DNA of 5,517 bases from Candidatus Hydrothermarchaeota archaeon (lineage in GTDB: Archaea > Hydrothermarchaeota > Hydrothermarchaeia > Hydrothermarchaeales > BMS3B), in contig WANG01000101.1 in the NCBI GenBank assembly GCA_015521945.1, forward strand, positions 1 through 5,517. Direction: 5' to 3'. The notes under the pieces are model-generated. The model was not told the DNA's origin. It worked only from the letters and a program-made list of their open reading frames with translations, and searched no databases. The position numbers were made by a program, and so were the translations under genes. This document shows positions 1-5,425 of the stretch, piece by piece. Numbering within the stretch: position 1 is the first letter of the stretch; the number at the start of each line of letters is the position of its first letter.

Positions 1-46
1 CGGCTACCCAAAAGTTAATTACCCCGGGGCAACAACATTAATACAC

Positions 47-53
47 GGAGGTG
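47..53 (+). promoter_or_regulatory. Strong Shine-Dalgarno site of the 32-residue ORF
   Basis: GGAGGTG lies here with a 6-base spacer to the ATG at 60. It is a full match to the archaeal anti-Shine-Dalgarno sequence and decides the start over the in-frame GTG codons at 51 and 57. An in-frame TAA at 39-41 closes the frame upstream. Confidence 0.6.
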
Positions 54-59
54 CAGGTG

Positions 60-158
60 ATGGCGAAGCTCAACAAGCGCGTTAAGGAGAGGAAGGGTAG
101 CGAGAAGAGCAAGCTGCTTGAGAGGAAGCTTCTCACCAGGATGGTGGAGGAGCTCTGA
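60..158 (+). CDS. Small basic hypothetical protein (32 residues)
   Basis: This is a short reading frame of 32 codons plus TGA. The peptide begins MAKLNKRVKE and ends RMVEEL. I count 7 Lys, 4 Arg and 5 Glu, so it is strongly basic overall, has no Cys, and has a heptad-like spacing of Leu and Val that suggests one amphipathic helix. The case that it is real rests on a consensus Shine-Dalgarno site (GGAGGTG) at good spacing, and on codon use (AAG, AGG, CTC, GAG) like that of the GC-rich genes nearby. Its TGA (156-158) directly touches the TAG (159-161, read on the minus strand) of the convergent universal stress protein gene, so there is no room between them. I do not recognise the family. A role in binding nucleic acid or ribosomes is possible from charge alone, but this is only inference. 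Confidence 0.55.
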   Translation: MAKLNKRVKERKGSEKSKLLERKLLTRMVEEL

Positions 159-1040
159 CTACCCCTCCGGCACGTACTTCTCAGGGAACACCACCACGGG
201 TATCTCCGAGCGGGTTATCACCTTCGTTGAGGTTGAGCCCGGCAGAATTCTGGCACCCCTCCCCCTTGCCCCCATGAATATCAGCTTTGCGCCCTGCTTG
301 CGTGCGTACTTCAGTATCGCCTCTGCCACCTCAAGCTTTGTGTGCACCACCTCCGCAACCACCTCCTCCGCGGCGCCCTTCACTATCCCCTCGGCGCTCT
401 CCAGTATCACCCTGTGCTCATAGAGGTCGGCTCTTCCCGTTCCCGAGAGGCGCTCCTGGGCTTCCTCCTCCCTCACCTCCCTGCTCAGGGGCTTCCTCCT
501 GCCGGTGTGGACCAGCAGTATCATCACCCTTCTGAACCTGTAGCGCTCCCTCATGGCTCTTATGTGGTAGAGCGCCTTGAAGGACTCCTGGGAGCCGTCC
601 ACGGGCACCAGGCATGCGGAGAAGCTGCGCTGCACCCCGTTGACCAGCATCACTGGCTTCGGGCACCTTGACACCATCTTCTCAGTTGCCCTGCCCAGCT
701 TCTCGGGAGCGCTGTAAACACGGGAGCGCATCATCACCAAGTCATGCCTCCTCGCCTCCCTGACGAGCTCGTCCACGGGGCTGCCCTCCACGAGCCTGGT
801 CTCAGCCTTCAAACCCCTGCCCTCGGCAAGCTCCTTCACCCTGCCCAGCTCCCGCTCCCCCTTGCTGTAAAGGTACTCCGCCATGCTCTCGGGCACCCTG
901 ACAAAGCTCCTCTTGAGAGGTGAGCGGTCAACCACGTGCATGAAGAGAATCTCCGCCCCCGTGTGCTCGCCGAAGGCGAGGGCGGTCTCAACCAGCTCCT
1001 CCTCATCTCCAGACAGCTTTAAAGCAACCAGCACCCTCAT
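159..1040 (-). CDS. Tandem universal stress protein (two Usp domains)
   Basis: The 293-residue protein is soluble, with no signal peptide or membrane segment. It contains two Usp (UspA-like, Rossmann-type alpha/beta) domains: about residues 1-135, opening MRVLVALKLS, and about 140-293, opening SACLVPVDGS. Usp proteins are small cytoplasmic ATP-binding or dimerising regulators of stress and energy status. The second domain keeps a recognisable nucleotide-loop motif (G257-A-R-G260 followed by G268-S269), although the spacer is 7 residues rather than the usual 9. The equivalent stretch of the first domain (about 104-124) lacks the glycines, so that half probably does not bind ATP. ATG at 1040 is preferred: AGGTGA (1051-1046) precedes it by 5 bases. 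A GTG at 1049, directly after the transporter stop, would add only 3 residues. It is the last gene of the ftr run, directly after an ion transporter; Usp domains are often linked to transporters, so a regulatory role there is plausible but inferred. Confidence 0.88.
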   Translation of the reverse strand: MRVLVALKLSGDEEELVETALAFGEHTGAEILFMHVVDRSPLKRSFVRVPESMAEYLYSKGERELGRVKELAEGRGLKAETRLVEGSPVDELVREARRHDLVMMRSRVYSAPEKLGRATEKMVSRCPKPVMLVNGVQRSFSACLVPVDGSQESFKALYHIRAMRERYRFRRVMILLVHTGRRKPLSREVREEEAQERLSGTGRADLYEHRVILESAEGIVKGAAEEVVAEVVHTKLEVAEAILKYARKQGAKLIFMGARGRGARILPGSTSTKVITRSEIPVVVFPEKYVPEG

Positions 1041-1049
1041 TCTCCTCAC

Positions 1050-2387
1050 CTAAATGTAGAAGGTCTTAACGTACAGAAGCGCACCCGCCACCGCCAGGCT
1101 CAGGAAGGTCACGGGCGCGGCGTACCTGAAGTACTCCCTGAAGCTTATGGGGTACCCCATGCGCTCGCTTATCCCTGCCACCACCACGTTGGCGGAGGCG
1201 CCTATGAGGGTGGCATTCCCGCCGAGGCATGCCCCGAGGGACAGAGCCCACCACAGGGGGTTCCCCTCCACCTGTGCAATCTGAGCCGCCAGCGCAGGGC
1301 TGGCGCTCATGCTGTGTATCAGGGGCACCATGGTGGCAGTGAAGGGTATGTTGTCCACCACCGCGCTTGCGGCGGCAGAGCTCCAGAGCACCACGAACAT
1401 GGCGGTGCCGAGGCTTCCGCCGGTGGCATCCACCGCCAAGGAGGCTGCCCTCTCTATCAGCCCCACCTCCTCCACCCCCCTGACTATGATGAAGAGGCCC
1501 GCGAAGAACAGTAGCACGTTCCACTCCACCTGGTGGAGCGCCTTATCCGGGTGCTCCGAGCTCACCAGCAGCAGCAGCGCCGCCCCGAAGAGGGCGACGG
1601 TTGAGGGCTCAAGCTCAAGCATGGAGTGCAGGAAGAAGAGGATTATAACCATTCCCAGCACCCCTAAGCACTTTATCAGCAGCCCCCTGTCCCTTATCTG
1701 CTCCCACTCGTTCATCCCCATGACCTCCTGCAGGTTGCCTGGGCGCCGGGCAAGCGTGTCCCTGAAGACCACCCTGAGGTATACTAAGGAGATGAGGAAC
1801 ACCACCCCGACTATTGGCGCAAGGTTCAGTATGAACTCGTTGAAGCCAAGCCCGGCTCCGCTGCCTATGATTATGTTCGGCGGGTCCCCGATGAGGGTGG
1901 CGGTGCCCCCTATGTTTGAGGCGATGACCTCGGATATCAGAAAGGGCACGGGGTTTAGCTCAAGGGTGAGCATTATGCTGACCGTCACCGGGGCTATAAG
2001 CAGCACGGTGGTCACGTTGTCCAAGAAAGCCGAGAGCACGGCGGTGGCGGTGGAGAAGAGCAGCATTATCCTCCAGGGGTTGCCCCTGGACAGCTTGGCT
2101 ATCTTCACGGCGATGAACTCAAAGAACCCCGTGTCCTTCAGCATCCCCACGATTATCATCATCCCCAGCAGGAGCCCTATGGTGTTCCAGTCCACAGCCT
2201 CCTGCAGGAAGTGCAGCTCCGTGGGGTACTTGGCTCTGTCTATGACCCCCAGCCAGGTGCCGGCCACGAGTATCGCAGCCCCTCCCGCCATGGCGGCGGC
2301 GGTGCGGTGCACCCTCTCGGTGACTATGAGGGCGTAGGAGATGATGAGCACGAGAGCTGCGAAGAGCTGGGGCGTCAGGGTGTCCAC
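1050..2387 (-). CDS. ArsB/NhaD-family ion permease
   Basis: This 445-residue integral membrane protein has roughly 11-12 hydrophobic segments and belongs to the ArsB/NhaD (ion transporter) superfamily, which covers arsenite pumps, Na+/H+ antiporters of the NhaD type and the eukaryotic P protein. The family's internal duplication is visible: DN-VTT at 123-127 is mirrored by DN-IPFT at 345-350, and NIGGTATLIGDPPN at 158-171 is mirrored by GGNATLIGASAN at 389-400. These paired helix-break motifs form the ion and substrate site in the superfamily. The substrate cannot be settled from sequence; no arsenic-resistance gene (ArsR, ArsA, ArsC) is in the window, so a Na+/H+ or organic-anion role is at least as likely as arsenite. 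The start is a GTG at 2387, tightly constrained because the preceding in-frame codon is TAG; a GGTGGAG-like site lies just upstream. It overlaps the 3' end of the hydrolase gene by 13 bases, and its TAG is followed after 9 bases by the usp start, so translational coupling is likely. Confidence 0.9.
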   Translation of the reverse strand: MDTLTPQLFAALVLIISYALIVTERVHRTAAAMAGGAAILVAGTWLGVIDRAKYPTELHFLQEAVDWNTIGLLLGMMIIVGMLKDTGFFEFIAVKIAKLSRGNPWRIMLLFSTATAVLSAFLDNVTTVLLIAPVTVSIMLTLELNPVPFLISEVIASNIGGTATLIGDPPNIIIGSGAGLGFNEFILNLAPIVGVVFLISLVYLRVVFRDTLARRPGNLQEVMGMNEWEQIRDRGLLIKCLGVLGMVIILFFLHSMLELEPSTVALFGAALLLLVSSEHPDKALHQVEWNVLLFFAGLFIIVRGVEEVGLIERAASLAVDATGGSLGTAMFVVLWSSAAASAVVDNIPFTATMVPLIHSMSASPALAAQIAQVEGNPLWWALSLGACLGGNATLIGASANVVVAGISERMGYPISFREYFRYAAPVTFLSLAVAGALLYVKTFYI

Positions 2388-3166
2388 CTACTCCACCCCC
2401 TGCCCCCACCCAGGAGGCTGAGGAACCTCTCGGGCTTTGCATCCCTGAGGGCGGGGAAGCTCTCCCTCACCCTCTCCACCTCCTGCGGCTCAAGGGTGAA
2501 CTCAAGCACCTCCTCACCCTCACCCGCTCTGGCGATAACCTCGCCCCATGGTGACACCGCCAGGCTTCCGCCTGCATAGCGGTTCATGGCATCCCTGCCC
2601 GTGCAGTTGCAGGCGAGCACGTAGCAGAGGTTCTCTATAGCCCTCGCCCTGCACAGAACCTCAAAGTGCTGCTGCCGCTCCGCAGGAAACTCGGCGCTCA
2701 GCAGCACGACCTGGGCACCGAGAAAGGTCAGCGCCCTGAAGAGCTCGGGAAAGCGCAGGTCGTAGCAGATGCTGAGCCCCCACCTCACCCCCCTGGCGTG
2801 GGCGAGGCTCACCTCCTCCCCGGGGGCGAAGTGCTCCTTCTCCTGCCCGAAGAGGTGGAGCTTCCTGTAAACCCCCCTCACCCCCTCACCGTCAACCACC
2901 AGCATGGTGTTGTAAACCCTGCCCCCGCGGAGCTCTGGAACGGTGCCAGCCAGCACCCTGCTCCCTGCAAGCCCCCTCAGGGTCTCGGCGTGCTCCTCTA
3001 TGGGCAGAGCCAGGGCGCGCAGACGGGGGTAGTCAAAGCCGGTGGTGAAGAGCTCGGGCAGGAGCACCACCTCGGCGCTGGTGGTGGAGAGCAGCTCCTC
3101 AGCCCTGCCTAGGTTGTGCTTCACATCCCCCGGCACCACCCGCATCTGCAGTATAGCGGCGCGCAT
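2375..3166 (-). CDS. Carbon-nitrogen hydrolase (nitrilase superfamily, omega-amidase-like)
   Basis: The 263-residue length is typical of single-domain nitrilase-superfamily amidases. The catalytic triad is visible: Glu38 in LLPELFTTGF, Lys102 in YRKLHLF, and the nucleophile Cys134 in SICYDLRFPE. A further conserved acidic position lies in the EHFAPGE loop (about 111-117). The YRKLHLF and CYDLRFPELFR motifs are closest to the Nit2/YafV omega-amidase group, which removes the amide of alpha-keto acid amides; this substrate is inferred, and N-carbamoyl or other short amides remain possible. The protein is cytoplasmic with no signal peptide. The ATG follows the ftr TGA after one base, with no convincing ribosome-binding site of its own, which suggests reinitiation after ftr. 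Its 3' end overlaps the transporter start by 13 bases. No role in H4MPT chemistry is known for the family. Confidence 0.88.
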   Translation of the reverse strand: MRAAILQMRVVPGDVKHNLGRAEELLSTTSAEVVLLPELFTTGFDYPRLRALALPIEEHAETLRGLAGSRVLAGTVPELRGGRVYNTMLVVDGEGVRGVYRKLHLFGQEKEHFAPGEEVSLAHARGVRWGLSICYDLRFPELFRALTFLGAQVVLLSAEFPAERQQHFEVLCRARAIENLCYVLACNCTGRDAMNRYAGGSLAVSPWGEVIARAGEGEEVLEFTLEPQEVERVRESFPALRDAKPERFLSLLGGGRGWSRWTP

Positions 3167-3167
3167 C

Positions 3168-4049
3168 TCAGAACAGCTCTCTCAGGTTCACGTGGTACCT
3201 GCCCAGCTTTCCGCCGTAGTTGCCGGCGCTTATCGCCAGCACCCCCTCCGCCCCGCATGCCGCCTCTATGCCACGCTGCATCCCCAGCTTTACCGCCTCT
3301 ATGCTCTCCCCGTTTATCACCACCTCCACCGCAGCCTCCGCACCCTCGGGAAGCTCGCTCTCCACCCTGTGCCTGAGGGTGGGGCAGAAGCGCTCGTTGG
3401 TCGTTGCCTTCATGAAGCTGTAGCTCCTTGAGCCCACCTTTGAGCCGCTTGCCACCAGCCCGCCCGGGAAGGGGGTTATAACCCCCTCAACTCCAGAAAT
3501 CGCCTCCACCGCAAGCTCGCCAGCCCTGAGGGCGCTCTCCTGGGAGCGTGCCAGGATTATGAAGTTGCCCCCAGCAACACCCTTTGCGAGGGTGAGCTCC
3601 TTCTCCACCATGAACTCCCCCATCATCACTGGTATAACCACCATCTCCCTGCCGAAGGCGGTGCGCACCTCCTCGTACCCGTCCCCGAAGTACCGCAGCC
3701 TGTACCCCACGTCCACCCTCTCCCCCTCTCCCGCGCTGAACACCCTGGTGGTGGGGGCGGTGAGCACGCACTGCCCAATGCGCATAAGCAGCTGCTGGGG
3801 CAGGGTTTTCTTTGGGGCAAAGACCATAACGGAGCATCCGGGGCGTGAGTCCGGGGTGCCCTCCGGGGGCAGGGTGAGCTCAATTCCTGCCTCGGCACCG
3901 CAGGCTATGAGGGAGGTTGCGAAGCCCGTGGCTTCCACCGCCGCCGTGCGTGCCCACCTCTCGCTCCGGGCGGTTATTATGAACCTTGAGTACCAGCAGT
4001 CAAAAGCCTCCGCAAAGGTGTCCCGTATCTCAACCTCTCCGAGCTTCAT
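3168..4049 (-). CDS. ftr: Formylmethanofuran--tetrahydromethanopterin N-formyltransferase
   Basis: Ftr transfers the formyl group between formylmethanofuran and H4MPT (EC 2.3.1.101). This is an early step when CO2 is reduced to methane and a late step when C1 units are oxidised to CO2. The enzyme is cytosolic and soluble. The 293-residue length fits the family (about 297). Family signatures run end to end: DTFAEAF (10-16), ATGFATSLIACGAEAGIE (40-57), RIGQCVLTAPTT (90-101), YFGDGYE (120-126), GVAGGNFI (157-164), ITPFPGGLVASGSKVGS (191-207) and ISAGNYGGKLGRYH (273-286). The ATG at 4049 is chosen because the homologous N-terminus begins there and GGTGAG (4058-4053) lies 3 bases upstream. A possible GTG at 4079 would fall upstream of the transcription start expected from the TATA box. 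It is the first gene of a four-gene run. Ftr-like FhcD also occurs in methylotrophic bacteria, but the archaeal signals here argue for an archaeal host. Confidence 0.96.
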   Translation of the reverse strand: MKLGEVEIRDTFAEAFDCWYSRFIITARSERWARTAAVEATGFATSLIACGAEAGIELTLPPEGTPDSRPGCSVMVFAPKKTLPQQLLMRIGQCVLTAPTTRVFSAGEGERVDVGYRLRYFGDGYEEVRTAFGREMVVIPVMMGEFMVEKELTLAKGVAGGNFIILARSQESALRAGELAVEAISGVEGVITPFPGGLVASGSKVGSRSYSFMKATTNERFCPTLRHRVESELPEGAEAAVEVVINGESIEAVKLGMQRGIEAACGAEGVLAISAGNYGGKLGRYHVNLRELF

Positions 4050-4052
4050 GCA

Positions 4053-4058
4053 CTCACC
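4053..4058 (-). promoter_or_regulatory. Shine-Dalgarno site of ftr
   Basis: GGTGAG on the minus strand lies 3 bases before the ATG at 4049. It supports that start over the upstream GTG at 4079. Confidence 0.6.
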
Positions 4059-4082
4059 AGTTAGAGCAGAGTATATCACAGG

Positions 4083-4096
4083 ATTTATATCTTGCG
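4083..4096 (-). promoter_or_regulatory. Archaeal TATA/BRE promoter of the ftr operon
   Basis: On the minus strand ATATAAAT (4090-4083) is a good archaeal TATA box, preceded by CGCAAG, a fair match to the BRE. A start about 26 bases downstream of the box centre falls near 4060, giving a leader of about 11 bases that still contains the Shine-Dalgarno site. No comparable promoter is evident between the four downstream genes, so this probably drives all of them. The promoter lies in the 92-base gap after the DUF488 gene. Confidence 0.6.
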
Positions 4097-4141
4097 GAAG
4101 GGTGGGAGGCTATTCACCGTGCCCACGCATCTAAGGGCTCC

Positions 4142-4579
4142 TCACAGGTTTACCACCTCAAAGCCTCGCTCGCATGCCATCTGCCTCGCTATTATGCTCC
4201 TGTGGCACCCCCTCCAGTCCCTTTCAAAGCACATGAGGACGCTTCTCCTCAGGGCGGCGAGCTCCTCAAGGCAGTGTAGAATGCCCGCGTTGGCGATGAG
4301 GTGCTCAAAGTACACCTCTGAAAATTCCCTAAAGCTTATTATGCCACTCTTGTACCTTTTTCTCATGTCATACGGAGGACCCAGGTCGGAGAACGGCATA
4401 TACCATATTCCGTATCTGCTCAGACTCCGCTTTAGGTTGTCTCTTGAAAATTCCCTCCTTACGCTTACAGGGTTCCTGCGAACATCAAAAACCTGCTTAA
4501 CTCCGCTGCCCATCAGCATCTCTGCAAGTTCCTCAAAGCTTCGCCCTTCGTACCCCACGGTGTAAACCTCATGCTTCAC
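4142..4579 (-). CDS. DUF488 family protein
   Basis: The 145-residue protein matches the DUF488 pattern: an N-terminal VYTVGYEGRSFEEL strand-turn-helix (5-18), a DVRRNPVS motif (32-39), an aromatic YGIWYMPFSDLGP segment (56-68), and the C-terminal hallmark LMCFERDWRGCHRSIIA (115-131) with Cys117, Cys125, His126 and Arg127. The family's function is not established. The conserved Cys/Asp/His/Arg cluster suggests a small catalytic or nucleotide-binding pocket, but that is inference. The start is GTG at 4579, supported by GGAGG (4592-4588) 8 bases upstream and by homology, since the TVGYEG strand begins the domain. Base composition is intermediate between the GC-rich operon and the AT-rich island. 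It is on the same strand as ftr but separated by 92 bases that hold the ftr promoter, so it is probably a separate unit. Confidence 0.85.
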   Translation of the reverse strand: MKHEVYTVGYEGRSFEELAEMLMGSGVKQVFDVRRNPVSVRREFSRDNLKRSLSRYGIWYMPFSDLGPPYDMRKRYKSGIISFREFSEVYFEHLIANAGILHCLEELAALRRSVLMCFERDWRGCHRSIIARQMACERGFEVVNL

Positions 4580-4603
4580 CTGCTATTCCTCCGTTTATAG
4601 CTG

Positions 4604-4623
4604 GATTTTTGGGAACAAAAATC
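4604..4623. repeat. Inverted repeat upstream of the DUF488 gene
   Basis: GATTTTT (4604-4610) and AAAAATC (4617-4623) are perfect inverted copies with a 6-base spacer. They sit 25-44 bases upstream of the DUF488 GTG, where a promoter or operator would be expected. The repeat is A/T-only except at its ends, so chance is possible. Confidence 0.4.
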
Positions 4624-4794
4624 TTGTGCAGAGTTTGCTCGTGATTCTATCTGGTTATGCCATGATGCCACCTCCGCAGTCTAACCTGAGCTGTCAATAA
4701 TCTGCGCTCATTTGTTTTGCCTGTCGTAATTGCACAAAGGCGCGAGCGGGTTCTCACCCTGAGGTGAAGCTGAGTGATGTTAGGCAAATACGTG

Positions 4795-4817
4795 GATATT
4801 ATGACGTCATGAATATC
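4795..4817. promoter_or_regulatory. Palindromic operator candidate
   Basis: A perfect 10-base palindrome, ATGACGTCAT (4801-4810), is flanked by GATATT (4795-4800) and AATATC (4812-4817), which are themselves inverted copies with one extra base on the right. The 23-base dyad ends 7 bases before the TATA box of the small membrane protein gene, overlapping the BRE region. This is a typical place for a dimeric archaeal repressor or activator. The regulator is unknown. Confidence 0.5.
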
Positions 4818-4823
4818 AGTTAA

Positions 4824-4831
4824 CTATTTAA
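4824..4831 (+). promoter_or_regulatory. TATA box of the small membrane protein gene
   Basis: CTATTTAA is an acceptable archaeal TATA box. Transcription would start near 4850-4855, just before the candidate ATG codons at 4855 and 4861. Confidence 0.45.
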
Positions 4832-4860
4832 CCTGGCTCGGGAAGAATATGGTGATGTAC

Positions 4861-5091
4861 ATGGGTGAGGTGCTAAAAAAGCAACAACTAATGCTGAGAT
4901 ATCTCTTAGAAATGGGCGTGAATTTCTCACTAATATCCTTGCTGTATGAATTCAACTTTAAAATACTCAGAGATCAGCCTGTAGAGATTTTTTACTTTTC
5001 AGGACTTATTTCAGGAATAATTTTCTGGGTAATATCAAGCAGATTGCACACCTGCCTTGAAAAATGGTCAAGTGAGGTAGTAAAGGTGTGA
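4861..5091 (+). CDS. Small putative membrane protein, unrecognised
   Basis: The 76-residue product (80 if started at ATG 4849) is not a family I recognise. It has a basic N-terminus (MGEVLKK), a moderately hydrophobic helix at about 14-30, and a clear membrane-length segment at about 43-60 (IFYFSGLISGIIFWVISS), followed by a polar tail with one Cys (CLEKWSSEVVKV). This suggests one or two membrane passes. ATG at 4861 is preferred because GGTGAT (4851-4856) lies 4 bases upstream; ATG codons at 4849 and 4855 are alternatives. Codon use (AGA, TTA, ATA, AAA) is AT-rich and unlike the flanking GC-rich genes, which suggests recent acquisition or weak expression. A TATA box (4824) and a strong palindrome (4795-4817) just upstream suggest a dedicated, regulated promoter. 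An inverted-repeat region follows it. Confidence 0.55.
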   Translation: MGEVLKKQQLMLRYLLEMGVNFSLISLLYEFNFKILRDQPVEIFYFSGLISGIIFWVISSRLHTCLEKWSSEVVKV

Positions 5092-5103
5092 ATCCACTCA
5101 GCA

Positions 5104-5331
5104 AGCCTTTGCAGTACTTATTTACATCTAAATCCTAAGAAACCACAAAACCTGCAAAAGATGCACTTATTGTCACGAATTTTCAACTTATATCTTAGCA
5201 TTTCGGTGAAGATTATTCAGAGGGAATGAATTCTCAGCAATCCTGAGAAAATCATTTGCAACATCCCGGCTTTAAGCCTATTCAATCTCTAATTACCCAT
5301 GAAAATTCTATCATAAGTGCAGTCAAAGGCT
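5104..5331. mobile_element. MITE-like or structured nested inverted-repeat region
   Basis: No gene is present. Three pairs of inverted arms are nested: AGCCTTTG (5104-5111) with CAAAGGCT (5324-5331), TGCACTTAT (5162-5170) with ATAAGTGCA (5313-5321), and GAATTTTCA (5177-5185) with TGAAAATTC (5300-5308). A 12-base-pair hairpin (5225-5256) lies inside. The ends also align beyond the first 8 bases (ACTTAT at 5116-5121 against 5313-5318). The flanks CTCAGCA (5097-5103) and CTCGCA (5332-5337) resemble an imperfect target-site duplication. A non-autonomous transposable element is the leading guess. A structured non-coding RNA is the alternative. No transposase is in the window. Confidence 0.4.
5225..5256. 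repeat. Twelve-base-pair hairpin
   Basis: AATGA (5225-5229) pairs with TCATT (5252-5256), and TTCTCAG (5231-5237) pairs with CTGAGAA (5243-5249), around a 5-base loop CAATC. Only a 1x2 internal bulge separates the two stems. No T-run follows on either strand, so a conventional terminator is unlikely. Confidence 0.55.
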
Positions 5332-5394
5332 CTCGCAAACGTATGCACAGGCGAAGCTTCTGGAAGATAACACAACCCACGCAGCCACCACAAA

Positions 5395-5402
5395 TTTAAA
5401 AA
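5395..5402 (+). promoter_or_regulatory. TATA box of the 3' partial gene
   Basis: TTTAAAAA is an A/T-only block. A start about 26 bases downstream falls at about 5422-5425, at or next to the ATG at 5426, which implies a leaderless or nearly leaderless mRNA. Confidence 0.5.
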
Positions 5403-5425
5403 CGTTAGGGTGGTGCCAGCACGAG

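Larger units (their letters stand above)
4580..4848. other. Intergenic region between DUF488 gene and small membrane protein gene
   Basis: About 270 bases separate the divergent genes. They hold a perfect 7-base inverted repeat (4604-4623), an isolated minus-strand Shine-Dalgarno plus ATG that reads only Met-Ala-stop (4655-4675), a start-less plus-strand open frame with a CxxCxxC pattern (4701-4823), and a palindrome (4795-4817) followed by a TATA box. No intact gene or tRNA is seen. Confidence 0.6.

Noticed and set aside
1309..2337. Long plus-strand open frame of 342 codons
   Set aside because: It is the antisense shadow of the transporter gene. Its low-complexity Ser/Thr/Pro-rich translation reflects the complementary codons, and the transporter motifs on the other strand are unambiguous.
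4050..4079. Ten-residue N-terminal extension of ftr from a GTG at 4079
   Set aside because: It lies upstream of the transcription start expected from the TATA box, lacks its own ribosome-binding site and is not part of the family's N-terminus; GGTGAG supports ATG 4049.
4576..4671. Minus-strand 31-codon frame ending in a GTGA overlap with the DUF488 start
   Set aside because: Its GTG lies inside the GGAGGTG motif and so has no ribosome-binding site of its own; the product is low-information and probably a chance frame.
4624..4737. Inverted pair TTGTGCA / TGCACAA, and a resemblance of 4726-4740 to the right arm of the 5104-5331 repeat
   Set aside because: Only 7 bases match across about 100 bases, and the resemblance needs gaps; this is within chance for AT-rich DNA.
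4741..4820. C/D-box sRNA-like stretch (CTGA next to GTGATGT)
   Set aside because: A D'/C'-like pair is present at about 4769-4780, but no proper C box precedes it and no D box follows at guide distance.
5281..5310. CRISPR-repeat-like sequence (rc contains AGAGATTGAA)
   Set aside because: There is a single copy with no regular spacing and no second identical repeat, so no array is present.
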